Part shown: positions 9,090 to 22,568 of the stretch, one piece after another
Layout of the letters: each line of letters begins with the position of its first letter
Numbering within the stretch: position 1 is the first letter of the stretch
Source of the DNA: Corynespora cassiicola
Taxonomy: Eukaryota > Ascomycota > Dothideomycetes > Pleosporales > Corynesporascaceae
Assembly: GCA_022059125.1 (NCBI GenBank)
Contig: JAEUWY010000016.1
Location: 1,641,001-1,705,000, forward strand
DNA length: 64,000 nt
Direction: 5' to 3'
Notes under the pieces: generated by a model
What the model was told of the DNA's origin: nothing
The model's input: only the letters and a program-made list of their open reading frames with translations
Databases searched by the model: none
Made by a program: the position numbers and the translations under genes

Positions 9090-12000
9090 CTGCTATTACT
9101 TTTTTTAATAATAGTTTAACAGTATTAAGCAATTTCTAAAATTAGTTTTTAGTTTTTATATATTTTTAAACTCAGAGTAACCTTTCTATTTAACTAAGTA
9201 TTCTCGTTCTCTAAATAATTATCAATATACTTTTACTTTTTTAACTTTAAATTTAACTTTTTTTTTTATTTTATAGTAGAAATATTTTTAAACTAGTATT
9301 TCAGCGTTAGCAGATTCTAATAATAATACGTAGAATACTAAATATATTTTAGTATTAGTAGAAAGTTAAAGTTTATAGTTAACTAGTTTTTTTTATTTTA
9401 GAATTAAAAATAGTCCGACTTTAACGTAATTTAATTTTTTACTTAGTTATATTATTTAAAAATTTTTTATAAAAAAATACATTTTATCCCTTTTTTTTAG
9501 CTAAAGTACTATTTTTTATTTTTAGTTAATATAAAAAATAGTCTTACGTTATGCTGTTTTAATATTTTTTTATAATTATTTATAAAGTTTTTATAATTTT
9601 CTTAATTTATCTATTACTTAACTTATAACTAGCTTAATTCGTTTTTTTTTAATTTTTAGTAATAGAAAATTTAAGTATATCCCGTGTAATACGTAATAAA
9701 AAAATTATTTTATTATTACTAATTCTCTGTTATTAAATGCGAGTGATACTATAAATAGTAGTAATATCTAATTATTCTATTTTTAGTTGCTATATATCCG
9801 TAAGTATATCTTTATAGTCTAATTTATTCTCTCTATTTAACTGTCTGTCTATAAATAGTATACTATAAATAATTTTTTTTTAATTCTAATAGCTGATATT
9901 AGTATTATCTAGTAGTTTAATATAAAAAGTTTATCTCTGTTACTAATAATTAATTAAAGTAATTTATAATATCTAACTACGCGATTTAGAATAATCTGTA
10001 CTAATTTTAGTATAGTATAATTATTTTTAAATAAAATTATTTCTGCGTATTTTATAAATCTGTCTATAACTACTAAAATAGTATTATAAAATATTTTAAA
10101 AATTAGATTATAAAACGTTAGTAGTTTAGTAATAAAGTTTATAGTAATATCTATTTAAAGTTTATCTAGTATTTCTATAGCTTATAGTTTTTAATATTAA
10201 GCGTATATACTATGCTTATTCTTTTAATATATTATATATTTTTTAATAAATTTTATTACTTTATTTTTTAATTTAGAGATGTCGTACGTCTGTTATATTC
10301 GTTTAATTATTTATTTAATATTTAAATATCTATATAACAGATTTTTATAATACTACTAAATAATAGTTTAATAAAGTTTTTTTAGTACTTATTAGTATAC
10401 TATTATAATAAAGTTAATACTACGTACTAGTTTTAAAATGCTATTTAATACTTACTTAAAAATAGCAGTTTTATTTATTAACTTAGTTTCTATAATATCT
10501 ATTTTTCGACTTAAAATATCTGCTTTTCTATTTTCTTTACTTAGTATATAAATAATTTTAAATTTATACTGTTTTAGTTTTTTACTCTATCTAGTATATT
10601 ATTAGTCTAATAGTTTAGTTATTATAAACGTTATTAGATTCTTATAATTTAAATATATTATAAGTTTTAAACAGCTTTCTGCGTAAATTCTCTAATACTT
10701 AAAAAAATTTATAATAGTAAGTAATTTTTTATTATAAATATTATAGTTTTTTTTAGCTCTGCTAAATTTTTTTAAATAGTAGATAATTAAATACTATTTA
10801 CTTTTTTTTTTTTTAACTAATATATGCTTTTATTACTAAGTCTAATACGTCTGTTTCTATACGTAAAAATTTTCTACTAATAAAAAATATAAAAACTAGT
10901 AGTAATATATTTACTTCTTTAAATACTTTAAAAGCTTATTATTAGTTTGTATTCTACTTAAATAGTATATTTTTTTTTATTAACTTTATAAATAGTAGTA
11001 TTTTTTCTAAATAGTAATTAATAAACTACCTATTAAAGTTACAGAATTTTAAAAAAAATTATATATTTTTAATATTCTTTAGCGTAAGCCAGTTCTTAAC
11101 TACTTTAATTTTTTTTAAACTAATTTTAACTCTATATTTTTTTATAATATATTTTAAAAATTTAACTTTTTTTTTATAGAATTTATATTTCTCTAGTTTA
11201 AGTTATAGTTTTACTTTTTTTAAATATTTTAGTACTGTTTATACGTGCTGGATGTGTTCTTTAAAGTTTTTAAAAAAAACTAAAATATTATCTAAATATA
11301 TAATAATAAATATATTTAGATATACTTTTAATATATTATTAATAAGTGTCTAATATATCGCAGGTGTATTAGTAAAACTAAATAGCATTATAAAATATTT
11401 ATAATACTTATACTACGTCTAGAATACTGTTTTCTATTTTTTATTTTTTTTTATACGTATTAAGTTGTACGCGTTTTAGAAATCTAAAATTATAAATATC
11501 TATACTTTAAATAGTCTATTTCTAAGTTTTTAAATATTTAGTAGTAAATATCTATTTTTAATTATAATATTATTAAGTTTTCTAAAATCTACACATAACT
11601 GTAGAAATCTATCTTTTTTAAAAATAAAAATAATTAAATATTCTGCTTCTAACATTAATTCGCGTATAAATTCTTTTTTAAAATTTTTATTAAAATATAT
11701 TTATAATAATATAAGTTTTTTTTCTGTTAAACTGTAGATAGACTTAAAAATTAGATACTTTTTTTTCTAAAAAGCTATTTCGCAGTTCTAAAGCTAATAC
11801 TTAAATAACACTTTATTATTTATTTTTTTTTAAAAAAATAGTTTTTATTTACTATACTTTTTAGAAATTATAAAAATTACGCAAGTTATTTTTAAAACTT
11901 TTATTTTTTTATTTAGTAGCTTTTTATTAGATTTAGTAAAATTAACTTTTTTTTTTAAAAGCGTTTTAGTTAATTTTTTACTGCCTATATTATTTAGCGT

Positions 12001-14350
12001 AATTTTATTTACTATTAAATACTGCTAATACGTAGGTTTTAATATAATAGCGTAATTATATTTTATAAATAAAAACTTTTTTCTTATCTAATTAATATAT
12101 AAGTTATACTTTTTAAACTATAGAAGTTCTAGAATAACGTTGTAGATAGCTGTATCTATAATATTAAAAAAAATTTCTTTCTAGTATTTTTAGATGTTTA
12201 TAATAGTTATAGCTTTTTAATCTATTAATACTTTTTTTAGTATTTTTTTTTTAGTTACTATATAAAGAAAATAGAGTTATTTATAAGTATACGTTTTTAT
12301 TTTATTACGCTTTACAGCCTGCTGTAAAAAATAGTTACGCTAAACTTTTATATCTAATAATATTTTTATTTAATATCTATTAAACTTAATTAATAGTTTA
12401 ATTAAGTTTTCTAAGTTAGTAGCGTATAATACTCTAGATTTATTTTAAACGCTAGATATTATTCTAAAAAAAACTTATTACTAAATTTATATAAACGTTT
12501 TTTATTTTAGTAACGTTTATAATTTTTATGTAGGTATATTTACTAAAAATTTTATATACATTTTCTGTTAACTAGTATATTTATTATAAGTTTTTTATTT
12601 TTATTTATTCTAAAGAAGTATTATACTTATTATTTATTTTATAAGTAAATATTATATATATTCGTTTCGCAGTTAAACTACTATTACGTATATTTATATA
12701 GTTTTTTTAAAAACAATTCTGCTAATATCTTATCTAAGTAGTAGATTTAGTATTAGTCTTCTCTATAGAATATCTATAAATAGCTTATATACTTTAAATT
12801 TCTTAAGTTTAAGTAGTATTACAGTTTTTATATATTTTAGCTTTATAAAAAACTTAGAACTGTGTTTAGTTTACTGTTAAAGTTTAGTAAAACTTCTAGC
12901 CTAATTTCTAAATCTAGTTAATTAATTTATTTTTATATTTTAAAACTACGTTGTTATCAGCGTTTCTCTAAGTTTTAATTTTTTTTATCTAAATTATAGT
13001 TTTTTTTTAAACGTTTATATATTATAAATAATTTTTTTACTATACAGACGTTTTTATTAAATCTTTTCTGTATTCTTTAAAAGCTTTAGCTAGTTTTTAT
13101 ATTTTTTTAAAATTCTAGTTAACTCTAAATGATGCGAGTTTGGGTAGTATACTACTATTACTATTTTTTTTAAACTCGTAACTAGTATTACTTAAATAAT
13201 TTTTATAATTATATACTTCGCGAAAAACTTTTTTTTTTTTAAAGCTAAGTTTTTTAAATTTAACTTTTTTAAAAATACTTTTAGACTCCGTTTAAGTACC
13301 TTTATTTTAATACTAAATATAATTAAAAAAAATTTTTATTTTTTTGTTTTGCAGTAGTTCGCTGTTATAAATAAATTTTATTTTATAAAATTTTTCTATA
13401 ATAATTTTCTATTTATTATCTGCGTTAGATTTGTTATTTAAAGTAGTTTATAATATATTTAGCTATTAAATAACTTTATTTTTTAATTAACAGTTTTTTA
13501 TAATATAGTCTGTTTTTCTACACGCGTAGCAAGTTATAGTTTTACTTTTAAACTTATTATTTTTTTTATTACTTTTTTTTCCCGCTTTCTAGATATTACT
13601 AAAAACTATTAGTTTATTACTATAAGTATTATAAATAAAATATATTATTTTACGTTTAACTTATTTACTAGTATTAGCGTTATAGTACTTTTTACTATAA
13701 CTTAGTTTAGTACGTTATTTATATTTTAAATTTTATTTTTAGTATAACTCTATTCGCAGTTTATACAGTTTTTAATTAATATTAATAAATTTATTTATAA
13801 GTTATTTAAGCGTATTAAGCTAAGCTCTAAAATATATAAGTTTTTTTTTAACGTTAGATTTAAGTTCTTAACAGTATATTATTATAAATACTTTATTATT
13901 CTATTTAGTAAGAATTAACAGTTACTAAAATTTATTAGCGTAGTTAGCAGCTAAAACCTGTTATTTAAAATATTAAATAGCTTATCTAGTAATTATATTT
14001 TTGTTAGAGACTCTAAAAACTTATTTAATTTTTTTCTTAAATTTGTTAAAGTTTTTTATTTATTTGTTAATATTATTGTTAGCTTTACTATTTTTATACT
14101 TAATAAAAGCTAGTTTAATTTATTAAAGTATTTTGTTTTTTATGTACGTGGCTGCGAATATAACGCGTTTCTTTTTTTTAATATTTTTATTTTAGAAATT
14201 AAAAAATAAGTTGAGCTGCAAAAGCTAGTTTTTAAACTTACTTTATTTTTTATAGTAAAAATTAGATATTACTACTTTAATAAAATTATTATCTGCTGTG
14301 TTAAGTTATATAATTATACTAGTAGTAGTTTTAGTACTAATAGTACTACT
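9090..14350 (-). pseudogene. G1 gag-pol (chromovirus), RIP-inactivated
   Basis: Read from right to left: gag; a zinc knuckle near 13500-13540 (from a CYACGKTG-type motif); protease; RT; RNase H; integrase; and a C-terminal chromodomain with EYLVK and KGYSE near 9176-9222. RT shows FGLTNAPA-like sequence at about 11365 and YLDNIL near 11290, where the second catalytic Asp has become Asn. Integrase shows VVIDRF near 10060 and the PQTDG region near 9840. Stops occur throughout. The order PR-RT-RH-IN-chromodomain is that of Ty3/gypsy chromoviruses, whose chromodomain targets heterochromatin. Confidence 0.85.
13472..14257. repeat. 786-bp tract identical to 43951-44736 (in G4)
   Basis: Compared line by line, this gag segment is identical to G4 without substitution or gap. 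The bases just outside differ several times in 30 (13442-13471 against 43921-43950, and from 14258 on). All RIP-type changes are shared within the tract. See findings. Confidence 0.9.
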
Positions 14351-14410
14351 AGTTAAAATTAAAAATACGCATAATTCTAAAGTAGTACTTATTTTAAAAA
14401 ATATTTATAA

Positions 14411-14853
14411 TATTAAAGCTAGGCTACAGACTATAAGTAAGACTAAAAAATAAATAGCTGCTTAGATTAATTTTTAGAAATAAGTACTAGTAAAGTTATA
14501 TAAGTAAAATAATATGTAATATACTGTATAGGTCTCCGTATTAGTAATAAAACACAATAAATTAATAGTTAATTCTAAATAATAGATTTGCTAATAAAGT
14601 AAATATAATTATAAAATATAATTATATAAACTATATACTTAGTAGTAACCGCGCTTACCTATATCTATTATAAATATTTACTATTAGTGCTTATAAGCGC
14701 TTACTTTACTAAAACGTAAGCTCTAAATTATATATTTTTTTTAGTTACGTAATATAGTACAGCAGTTCCTTCTCAGACGCGTAATTATATATATAATTAG
14801 AGCCGCGCCTTTAATATTACCTGCCTAGATCTTTCTAAAACCGTATTATAATA
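14411..14853 (-). repeat. G1 5' LTR (type alpha)
   Basis: 443 bp. Less mutated than the left copy, for example ccttctcagacgcgtaatt and ctgcctagatctttc survive. The 18-base AT palindrome lies at 14782-14799. Confidence 0.88.
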
Positions 14854-14932
14854 ATTACTATAATTTATTTATAATTATTTAGCTAAATACTTTTTAGCTA
14901 ATTTTATTTTTTTAAAACTATGACTACTAATT

Positions 14933-15406
14933 TGTTAAAGCTGTGCTATAAGCTATAAGTAAAACTAGAAAATAAGTAGCTACTTAAATTAATTTTTAAA
15001 AATAAATACTAGTAAAATTATATAAGTAAAATAATGTGCGATATACTGTACGGGTCTCCGTCTTAATAATAAAGTATAATAAGTTAATAGTTAATTCTAA
15101 ATAATAAATTTACTAATAAAGTAAATATAATTATAAAGTATAATTTTGCGAACTATATATATATTAAATTCTATAAAATTTTATAGTTTTATAGAACTAT
15201 TTTTATAAAATTATAAAATTTATAAACCGCTAAGTTATAAATTTTAAAAATTCTATACTAAGTTTTTTTTAATATTAATATTTTTATAGAACTGTTACGT
15301 AACTTGTTTTAGTTTAATAAAATAATAAATATTTATTATTAGTATTTATTATTAGCTATTTTTTAAAAGCGTCGCCTGCGCCGCCTACTTTTTTAAATTT
15401 ATAATA
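14933..15406 (-). repeat. G2 3' LTR (type gamma)
   Basis: 474 bp, starting tgttaaagctgtgc on the plus strand. The R-U5 half matches the other types. The U3 half is gamma-specific, with nested AT inverted repeats (ctataaaattttatag) and gcgtcgcctgcgccgcc near 15369. Confidence 0.88.
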
Positions 15407-15559
15407 CTACTTTTTTTTTTTAGTCTAATATTTTTATAAGCTAATCTGATATTATCGCGCAGTACTACTTATTATTATACTTATAAAAATTATATTAACG
15501 CTTAAAGTATTATTATAATAGTTACTTATAAACGTTGCGTAAAAAATAATTTAATTTAT

Positions 15560-15944
15560 AAGCTATTATTACTAAGTAAAAAGTATAGAAATTATAAGTA
15601 TGCAGGCTGTTAGTTATATATACTAGTTAATATTTTACTTTTTAATTTTTTTAAAATTAATTCTAAAATAAATAAGCTAAAAAAAAGAAAAAAGTAACTA
15701 AAGCTATTTTAGAAAAAAAGAAATATTTAGCTAAAGCTGTTTTAGCGCGGATATATAATACGCGTTTTAAACTAAAATATTTATAAAAATAAAAAAAAAT
15801 TTTTTAAAAAAAAAGTAAAAATTATTTAACGCGGATTTAGAAGCTATAAAAAAATTAAAGTAGTTAGAAGCGCTAAAAGCGCTAAACTAAAAAATAGCTT
15901 TAATAAATTTTAAAGTTTTTACTAGCGCTGCAGTTATAAACTAA
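15560..15944 (+). pseudogene. Antisense accessory gene of G2, gamma version
   Basis: Opposite strand to gag-pol, between chromodomain and 3' LTR. The first part reads YKYAGC followed by a stop (TAG, Gln-type) and FKINSKINKLKK. After a frame change in an A-run it continues AILEKKKYLAKAVLARIY, then a long Lys/Leu/Glu-rich segment, ending with VFTSAAVIN and TAA at 15942-15944. It matches the alpha/delta gene in position and plan (Cys segment, then charged helix), but I see no clear sequence similarity. Stops are TAA/TAG only. Confidence 0.5.
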
Positions 15945-15959
15945 TCTATTTTTTAATTT

Positions 15960-18900
15960 TTTAAACTTTTTAATAGTTATTTTATATTATTTAGTTTTTA
16001 ATTACTTTTAGAAAATAAATTTTTTTTTTATAAGTAAGTTTTTTTATTCTAATTCTGTATAGTAGTAGATAATATATTTTTTTTAATATTTTTTTAGCAG
16101 TTGCTAATAATTTTATAAATTTTTTTCTAATTTTTAAATATTTTCTAAATTAAAGTATTTTTTTTATTTAACTAGAAATTTTTAAATAAACTGTTTATTT
16201 TAAAAAAATTTTTATCTAATTTTACAGTAGTTTAGTAGTACTTTAACTTTTAATTTAACTTTTTTTTCTATTTTATAATAGAAGTATTTTTAAATTAGTG
16301 TTTTAGCGTTAGCAGATTCTAGTAATAATATATAAAATATTAGATATATTCTAGTATTAGCAGAGAGTTAAAGTTTATAGTTAACTAGTTTTTTTTATTT
16401 TAAAATTAAAAATAGTCTAACTTTAACATAATCTAATTATTTACTTAATTATATTATTTAAAAATTTTTTATAAAAAAATATACTTTATTTTTTTTTTAA
16501 CTAAAGTGCTATTTTTTATTTTTAGTTAATATAAAAAATAGTTTTACGTTATACTGTTTTAATATTCTTTTATAATCATTTATAAAGTTTTCGTAATTTT
16601 TTTAATTTATTTATTACTTAAATTATAACTAGTTTAATTTTTTTTTTTAATTTTTAGTAATAGAAAATTTAAATATATTCTATATAGTGCGTAATAAAAA
16701 AACTATTTTATTATTATTAATTTTTTATTATTAAATGCGAGTTGTGCTATAAATAATAGTAATATTTAATTATTCTGTTTTTAGTTGCTATATATCTATA
16801 AATATATTTTTATAGTTTAGTTTATTTTTTTTATTTAACTGTCTGTTTATAAATAATATACTATTAATAATTTTTTTTTAATTTTAATAGCTGATATTAG
16901 TATCGTTTAGTAGTTTAATATAAAAAGTTTATCTCTATTACTAATAATTAATTAAAGTAATTTATAATATTTAACTACGTATTTTAAAATAATTTATACT
17001 AGTTTTAGTGTAGTATAGTTATTTTTAAATAGAATTATTTTTACGTATTTTATAAATCTATTTATAACTACTAAAATAGTATTATAAAATACTTTAGAAA
17101 CTAAGTTCTAAAACGTTAATAGTCTAATAATAAAATTTATAGTAATATCTGTTTAAAATTTATTTAGTATTTTTATAGTTTATAGCTCTCTGTACTAAGC
17201 GTATATACTATACTTATTTTTTTAATATATTATATATTTTTTAATAAACTTTACTATTTTATTTTTTAATTTAAAAATATTATACGTTCATTATATTAGT
17301 TTAATTATCTATTTAATATTTAAGTATTTATATAATAAATTTTTATAATACTACTAAATAATAGTTTAATAAAGTTTTTTTAGTATTTATTAATATATTA
17401 TTATAATAAAATTAATACTACGTGCTAGTTTTAAAGTGCTATCTAGCGCTTATTTAAAAATAACAGTTTTATTTATTAACTTAGTTTCTGCGATATCTGT
17501 TTTTCAGCTTAAAATATTTATTTTTTTATTTTTTTTACTTAGTATATAAATAATTTTAAATTTATATTACTCTAATTTTTTATTTTATTTAGTATATTAT
17601 TAGTTTAATAGTTTAGTCGTTGTAAATATTATTAGATTTTTATAATTTAAATATATTATAAGTTCTAAATAACTTTCTGCGTAAATTTTCTAGTATTTAA
17701 AAAAATTTATAATAGTAAATAATTTTTTATTATAAATATTATAATTTTTTTTAGTTTTGCTAAATTTTTTTAAATAATAAAGAATTAAGTACTATTTACT
17801 TTTTTTTTTTTAGTTAATATATACTTTTATTATTAAGTTTAATATATCTGTTTTTATACGTAAAGGTTTTTTACCAATAAAAAATATAAAAACTAGTAGT
17901 AATATACTTACTTTTTTAAATATTTTAAAAGCTTATTACTAGTTTATATTCTACTTAAATAGTATATTTTTTTTTATTAACTTTATAAGTAGTAATGCTT
18001 TTTTTAAATAGTAATTAATAAACTGTTTATTAAAGTTATAAAATTCTAAAAAAAATCATATATTTTTAACATTTTTTAGCGTTAGCTAGCTTTTAACTAC
18101 TTTAATTTTTTTTAAACTAATTTTAACTCTGTGTTTTTTTATAATATATTTTAAAAATTTTTTTTTTTTATAGAATTTATATTTTTTTAGTTTAAGTTAT
18201 AGTTTTACTTTTTTTAAATATTTTAGTACTGTTTATATATACTAGATATGTTTTTTAAAGTTTTTAAAAAAAACTAAGATATTATTTAAATATATAATAA
18301 TAAATATATTTAAATATACTTTTAATATATTATTAATAAATATTTAATATATCGCAGGTGCGTTAGTAAAAATAAATAGTATTATAAAATATTTATAGTA
18401 TTTCTACTGCGTCCGGAATACTATTTTTTATTTTTTATTTTTTTTTATATATATTAGATTATACGCGCTTTAGAGATCTAAAGCTATAAATATTTATATT
18501 TTAAATAGCTTATTTTTAAGTTTTTAAATATTTAGTAGTAAATATTTATTTTTAATTATAATATTATTAAGTTTTTTAAAATCTACGTATAACTATAAAA
18601 ATCTATTTTTTTAAAAAATAAAAATAATTAAATACTCTGCCTCTAACGTTAATTTATATATAAATTTTTTTTTAAAATTTTTATTAAAGTATATTTATAA
18701 TATTATAAGCTTTTTTTTTAATAAACTGTAAATAAGTTTAAAAGTTAGATATTTTTTTTAAAAAGCTATTTTACAGTTTTAAAGCTAATACTTAAATAAT
18801 ATTTTATTATCTACTTTTTTTTAAAAAAGTAGTTTTTATTTACTGTATTTTTTAAAGAATTTAAAAATTATATAAATTATTTTTAAAACTTTTACTTTTT

Positions 18901-21350
18901 TATTTAGTAGCTTTTTATTAAATTTAGTAAAGTTAATTTTTTTTTTAAAAGCGTTTTATTTAATTTTTTACTGCTTATATTATTTAGCGTAATTTTATTT
19001 ACTATTAAATACTGCTAATATATAGATTTTAATATAATAGCGTAATTATATTTTATAAATAAAAGCTTTTTTTTTACCTAATTAATGTATAAATTATACT
19101 TTCTAAACTATAAAAGTTCTAAAATAACGTTATAGATAGCCGTATTTATAATATTAAAAAAAATTTTTTTTTAGTATTTTTAGATATCTATAACAGTTAT
19201 AGCTTCTTAATTTATTAATACTTTTTTTAGTATTTTTTTTTTAGTTACTATATAAAGAAAATAGAGTTATTTATAGATATGCGTTTTTGTTTTACTACGC
19301 TTTGTTATCTACTATAAAAAATAGTTATATTAAGCTTTTATATTTAATAATATTTTTATTTAGTATTTATTAAATTTAATAGATAGCTTAACTAAATTTT
19401 TTAAATTAGTAGTATATAATACTTTAAATTAATTTTAGGCGCTAAGTGCTATTTTAAAAAAAACTTATTACTAAATTTATATAAACGTTTTTTATTTTAG
19501 TAATATTTATAATTATTATATAGGCAGGTTTACTAGAGATTTTAAATATATTTTTTATTAACTAGTATATTTATTATAAGTTTTTTAGCTTTATTTATTT
19601 TAAAAAAATATTATAATTATTATTTATTTTATAAGTAAGTGTTATATACGTGTATTTTATAGTTAAATTATTAATATTTATATTTACGTAGTTTAGATAG
19701 AAACTAATTTACAGCTATTTTATTTAAATAGTAAATTTAATATTAGTTTTTTTAATAAAAAATTTATAAGTAGATTACGTACTTTAGATTTTTTAGATTT
19801 AAATAGTATTACAGTTTTTACATATTTTAGCTTTATAAAAAACTTAAAACTATATTTAATTTACTGTTAGAATCTAGTAGAATTTCTAGTTTAATTTTTA
19901 AATTTAATTAACTAACTTATTTTTATATTTTAGAACTGCGTTATTATTAGCGTTTCTTTAAATTTTAATTTTTTTTATTTAAATTATAATTTTTTTTTAA
20001 GCGTTTATATATTATAAATAATTTTTTTTACTATATAAATATTTTTATTAAATTTTTTTTGTTTTTTTTAAGAGCTTTAGCTAGTTTTTATATTTTTTTA
20101 AAATTTTTATTAACTTTAAATTATATAAGCTTAGATAGTATACTACTATTACTATTTTTTTTAAACTTATAACTAGTATTACTTATATAGTTTTTATAAT
20201 TTTATATTTTATAAAAAGCTTTTTTTTTCTTAAAGCTAAGTTTTTTAAACTTAACTTTTTTAAAAATATTTCTAAGCTTTAATTAAGTGCTTTTATTTTA
20301 ATACTAAATATAATTAAAAAAAAATTTATTTTTCTGTTTCGCAGTAGTTCACTATTATAAATAAATTTTATTTTATAAAATTTATTTATAATAATTTTCT
20401 ATTTATTATCTGCGTTAGATTTGTTATTTAAAATAGTATATAATATATTTAGCTATTAAATAATTTTATTTTTTAATTAATAGCTTTTTATAATATAGTT
20501 TATTTTTCTATACGCGTAGTAAATTATAGCTTTACTTTTAAACTTATTATTATTTTTTTTATTATTTTTTTATTTTGTTTTTTAGATATTACTAAAAACT
20601 GTTAGTTTATTACTATAAATATTTTAAGTAAAATATATTATTTTATGTTTAATTTATTTACTAATATTAGTATTATAATATTTTTTACTATAACTTAGTT
20701 TAGTATATTATTTATATTTTAAATTTTAGTTTTAGTATAATTTTATTTATAATTTATACAGTTTCTAATTAATATTAATAAACTTATTTATAAGTTGTAT
20801 AAGTATATTAAGCTAAGCTCTAGAACGTATAAGTTTTTTTTTAAAATTAAATTTAAGTTTTTAATAGTATATTATTATAAATACTTTATTATTTTATTTA
20901 GTAAAAATTAATAGTTACTAAAATTTATTAGTATAGTTAGCAGTTAAAGTCTGTTACTGAAAATATTAAATAGTTTATTTAGTAATTATATTTTTATTAG
21001 AAACTTTAAAAACTTATTTAATTTTTTTTTTAAATTTGTTAAAATTCTCTATTTATTTATTAACGTTATTATTAGCTTCGCTGTTTTTATACTTAATAAA
21101 AACTAATTTAATTTATTAAAATGTTTTATTTTTTATATACGTAGCTGCAAACATAATACGTTTTTTTTTTTTTTAATATTTCTATTTTAAAAGTTAAAAA
21201 ATAAGTTAAGCTGTAGAAGCCAGTTTTTAAACTTATTTTATTTTCTATAATAAAAATTAGATATTACTACTTTAATAGAATTATTATTTACTGTATTAAA
21301 TTATATAATTATACTAGTAGTAGCTTTAGTACTAATAGTACTACTAGTTA
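15960..21350 (-). pseudogene. G2 gag-pol (chromovirus), RIP-inactivated
   Basis: Same domain order as G1. The RT region at about 18100-18660 carries the complement of the FGLTNAPA block near 18356. A chromodomain remnant (FLVK, KYFNLENI) lies near 16145-16200, and the gag zinc-knuckle remnant near 20495-20535. Stops are dense and G/C scarce, so RIP here was heavier than in G5 or G6. Confidence 0.82.
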
Positions 21351-21405
21351 AAATTAAAAATACGCGTAATTTTAAAGTAATACTTATTTTAAAAAGTGTT
21401 TATAA

Positions 21406-21879
21406 TATTAAAACTATATTATAAGTTATAAGCAAGGCTAAAGAGCAAATAACTGCTTAAGTTAATTTTTAGAAATAAATACTAGTAAAATTACGTAAAT
21501 AAAATAATATATAATATACTATATAGGTCTGTGTATTAGCGATAGAGCATAATAAATTAATAGTTAATTCTAAATAATAAATTTACTAATAAAGTAAATA
21601 TAATTATAAAATATAATTATGTAAACTATATATATATTAAATTTTATAAAATTCTATAGTTTTATAAAACTATTTTTATAAAATTATAAAACTTATAAAA
21701 CGCTAAGTTATAAGTTTTAAAAATTCTATACTAAGCTTTTTTTAGTATTAATATTTTTATAGAACTGTTACGTGACTTGTTTTAGCTTAGCAGAGTAATA
21801 AATACTTACTATTAGTACTTATTATTAGCTATTTTTTAAAAGCGTTATCTGCGCCGCCTACTTTCTTAAATTTATAATA
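21406..21879 (-). repeat. G2 5' LTR (type gamma)
   Basis: 474 bp, the same length as its partner, with matching gamma U3 (gcgttatctgcgccgcc near 21842). It starts with tattaaaac, a RIP form of tgttaaa. Confidence 0.88.
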
Positions 21880-21911
21880 TAATTAAGCTAAAATTACGTT
21901 TATTATAAAGC

Positions 21912-22119
21912 TGTAATAATTTAAATTTAAATACTATTTTACTACAGTATCTTTCTTTTTTTACTTTACTATAATTTTACTTATTTTATTTTTAACTAGT
22001 TAGTATAAAAAGCTGAGTACTCTCTGTACTCTTTAAGTTTTTATTTTAGTATAGTTAAAATATACAAAGTATAATCTAAAATCTATTATTTTATATTTGT
22101 TTTTTAGTTAATGCTTATA
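21912..22119 (+). repeat. Solo LTR of family C inside X1
   Basis: 208 bp from tgtaataatttaaat to gttaatgcttata, collinear with the 56669-56876 LTR. The flanks AAAGC (21907-21911) and AAAAC (22120-22124) are a 5-bp target duplication with one RIP-type change; X2 has the uncut site near 55980 (ataaagcctatt). No internal sequence is present, so this is a recombined solo LTR. Confidence 0.8.
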
Positions 22120-22196
22120 AAAACCTATTTTTTCAAAATTATACGTATTTTTATTAATAATACTGTACTTTTTTTTATATAATATAGTAACTTAAA

Positions 22197-22568
22197 TATT
22201 ATAAGCTATAAATATATATTAATAATAGAGCTAATAAAGTTGTATCGCTATAACCAGCTACGTAATATACTTAGTTAATTAGTTTATTTAGTAGTACTAA
22301 GTAACTAAGTAGTGTTAAGCAGAAGTTTTAAACATATATATATATAGTCTGTATAATTATATTTTATAATTATATTTACTTTATTAATAAATTTATTTTT
22401 CGAAAATTAACTATAAGTTTATTATACTTTGTTACTAATATAAAAATCTGTATAGTATATTATATATTATTTTATTTATATAACTTTATTAGTATTTATT
22501 TTTAAAAATTAATCTAAGCAGCTACTTACTTTTTAATTTTATTTATAGTCTGTAGTACAGTCTTAATA
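22197..22568 (+). repeat. Solo LTR of family A (type beta) inside X1, target duplication TTAAA
   Basis: 372 bp in plus orientation, from tattataagctataaat to cttaata. It is flanked by TTAAA at 22192-22196 and 22569-22573; X2 shows the empty site cttaaactaaaa near 56054. The U3 half is the beta type found in G5. Confidence 0.88.

Larger units (their letters stand above)
8095..14853 (-). mobile_element. Family A chromovirus G1 (LTR type alpha), complete, target duplication ATTAC
   Basis: The element is 6759 bp, flanked by ATTAC at 8090-8094 and 14854-14858. X2 keeps the uninterrupted target (near 49060: aaattactataattt). LTRs at both ends match throughout; gag-pol reads on the minus strand and a small extra gene on the plus strand. 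It is heavily RIP-mutated: every domain is recognisable but full of stops. It shares a 786-bp identical tract with G4. Confidence 0.93.
14933..21879 (-). mobile_element. Family A chromovirus G2 (LTR type gamma), complete, target duplication TAATT
   Basis: The element is 6947 bp, flanked by TAATT at 14928-14932 and 21880-21884. It sits only 79 bases right of G1 in the same X1 element. It is among the most strongly RIP-mutated copies. LTRs of 474 bp carry the gamma U3 block; gag-pol is on the minus strand and a gamma-type accessory gene on the plus strand. Confidence 0.92.
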
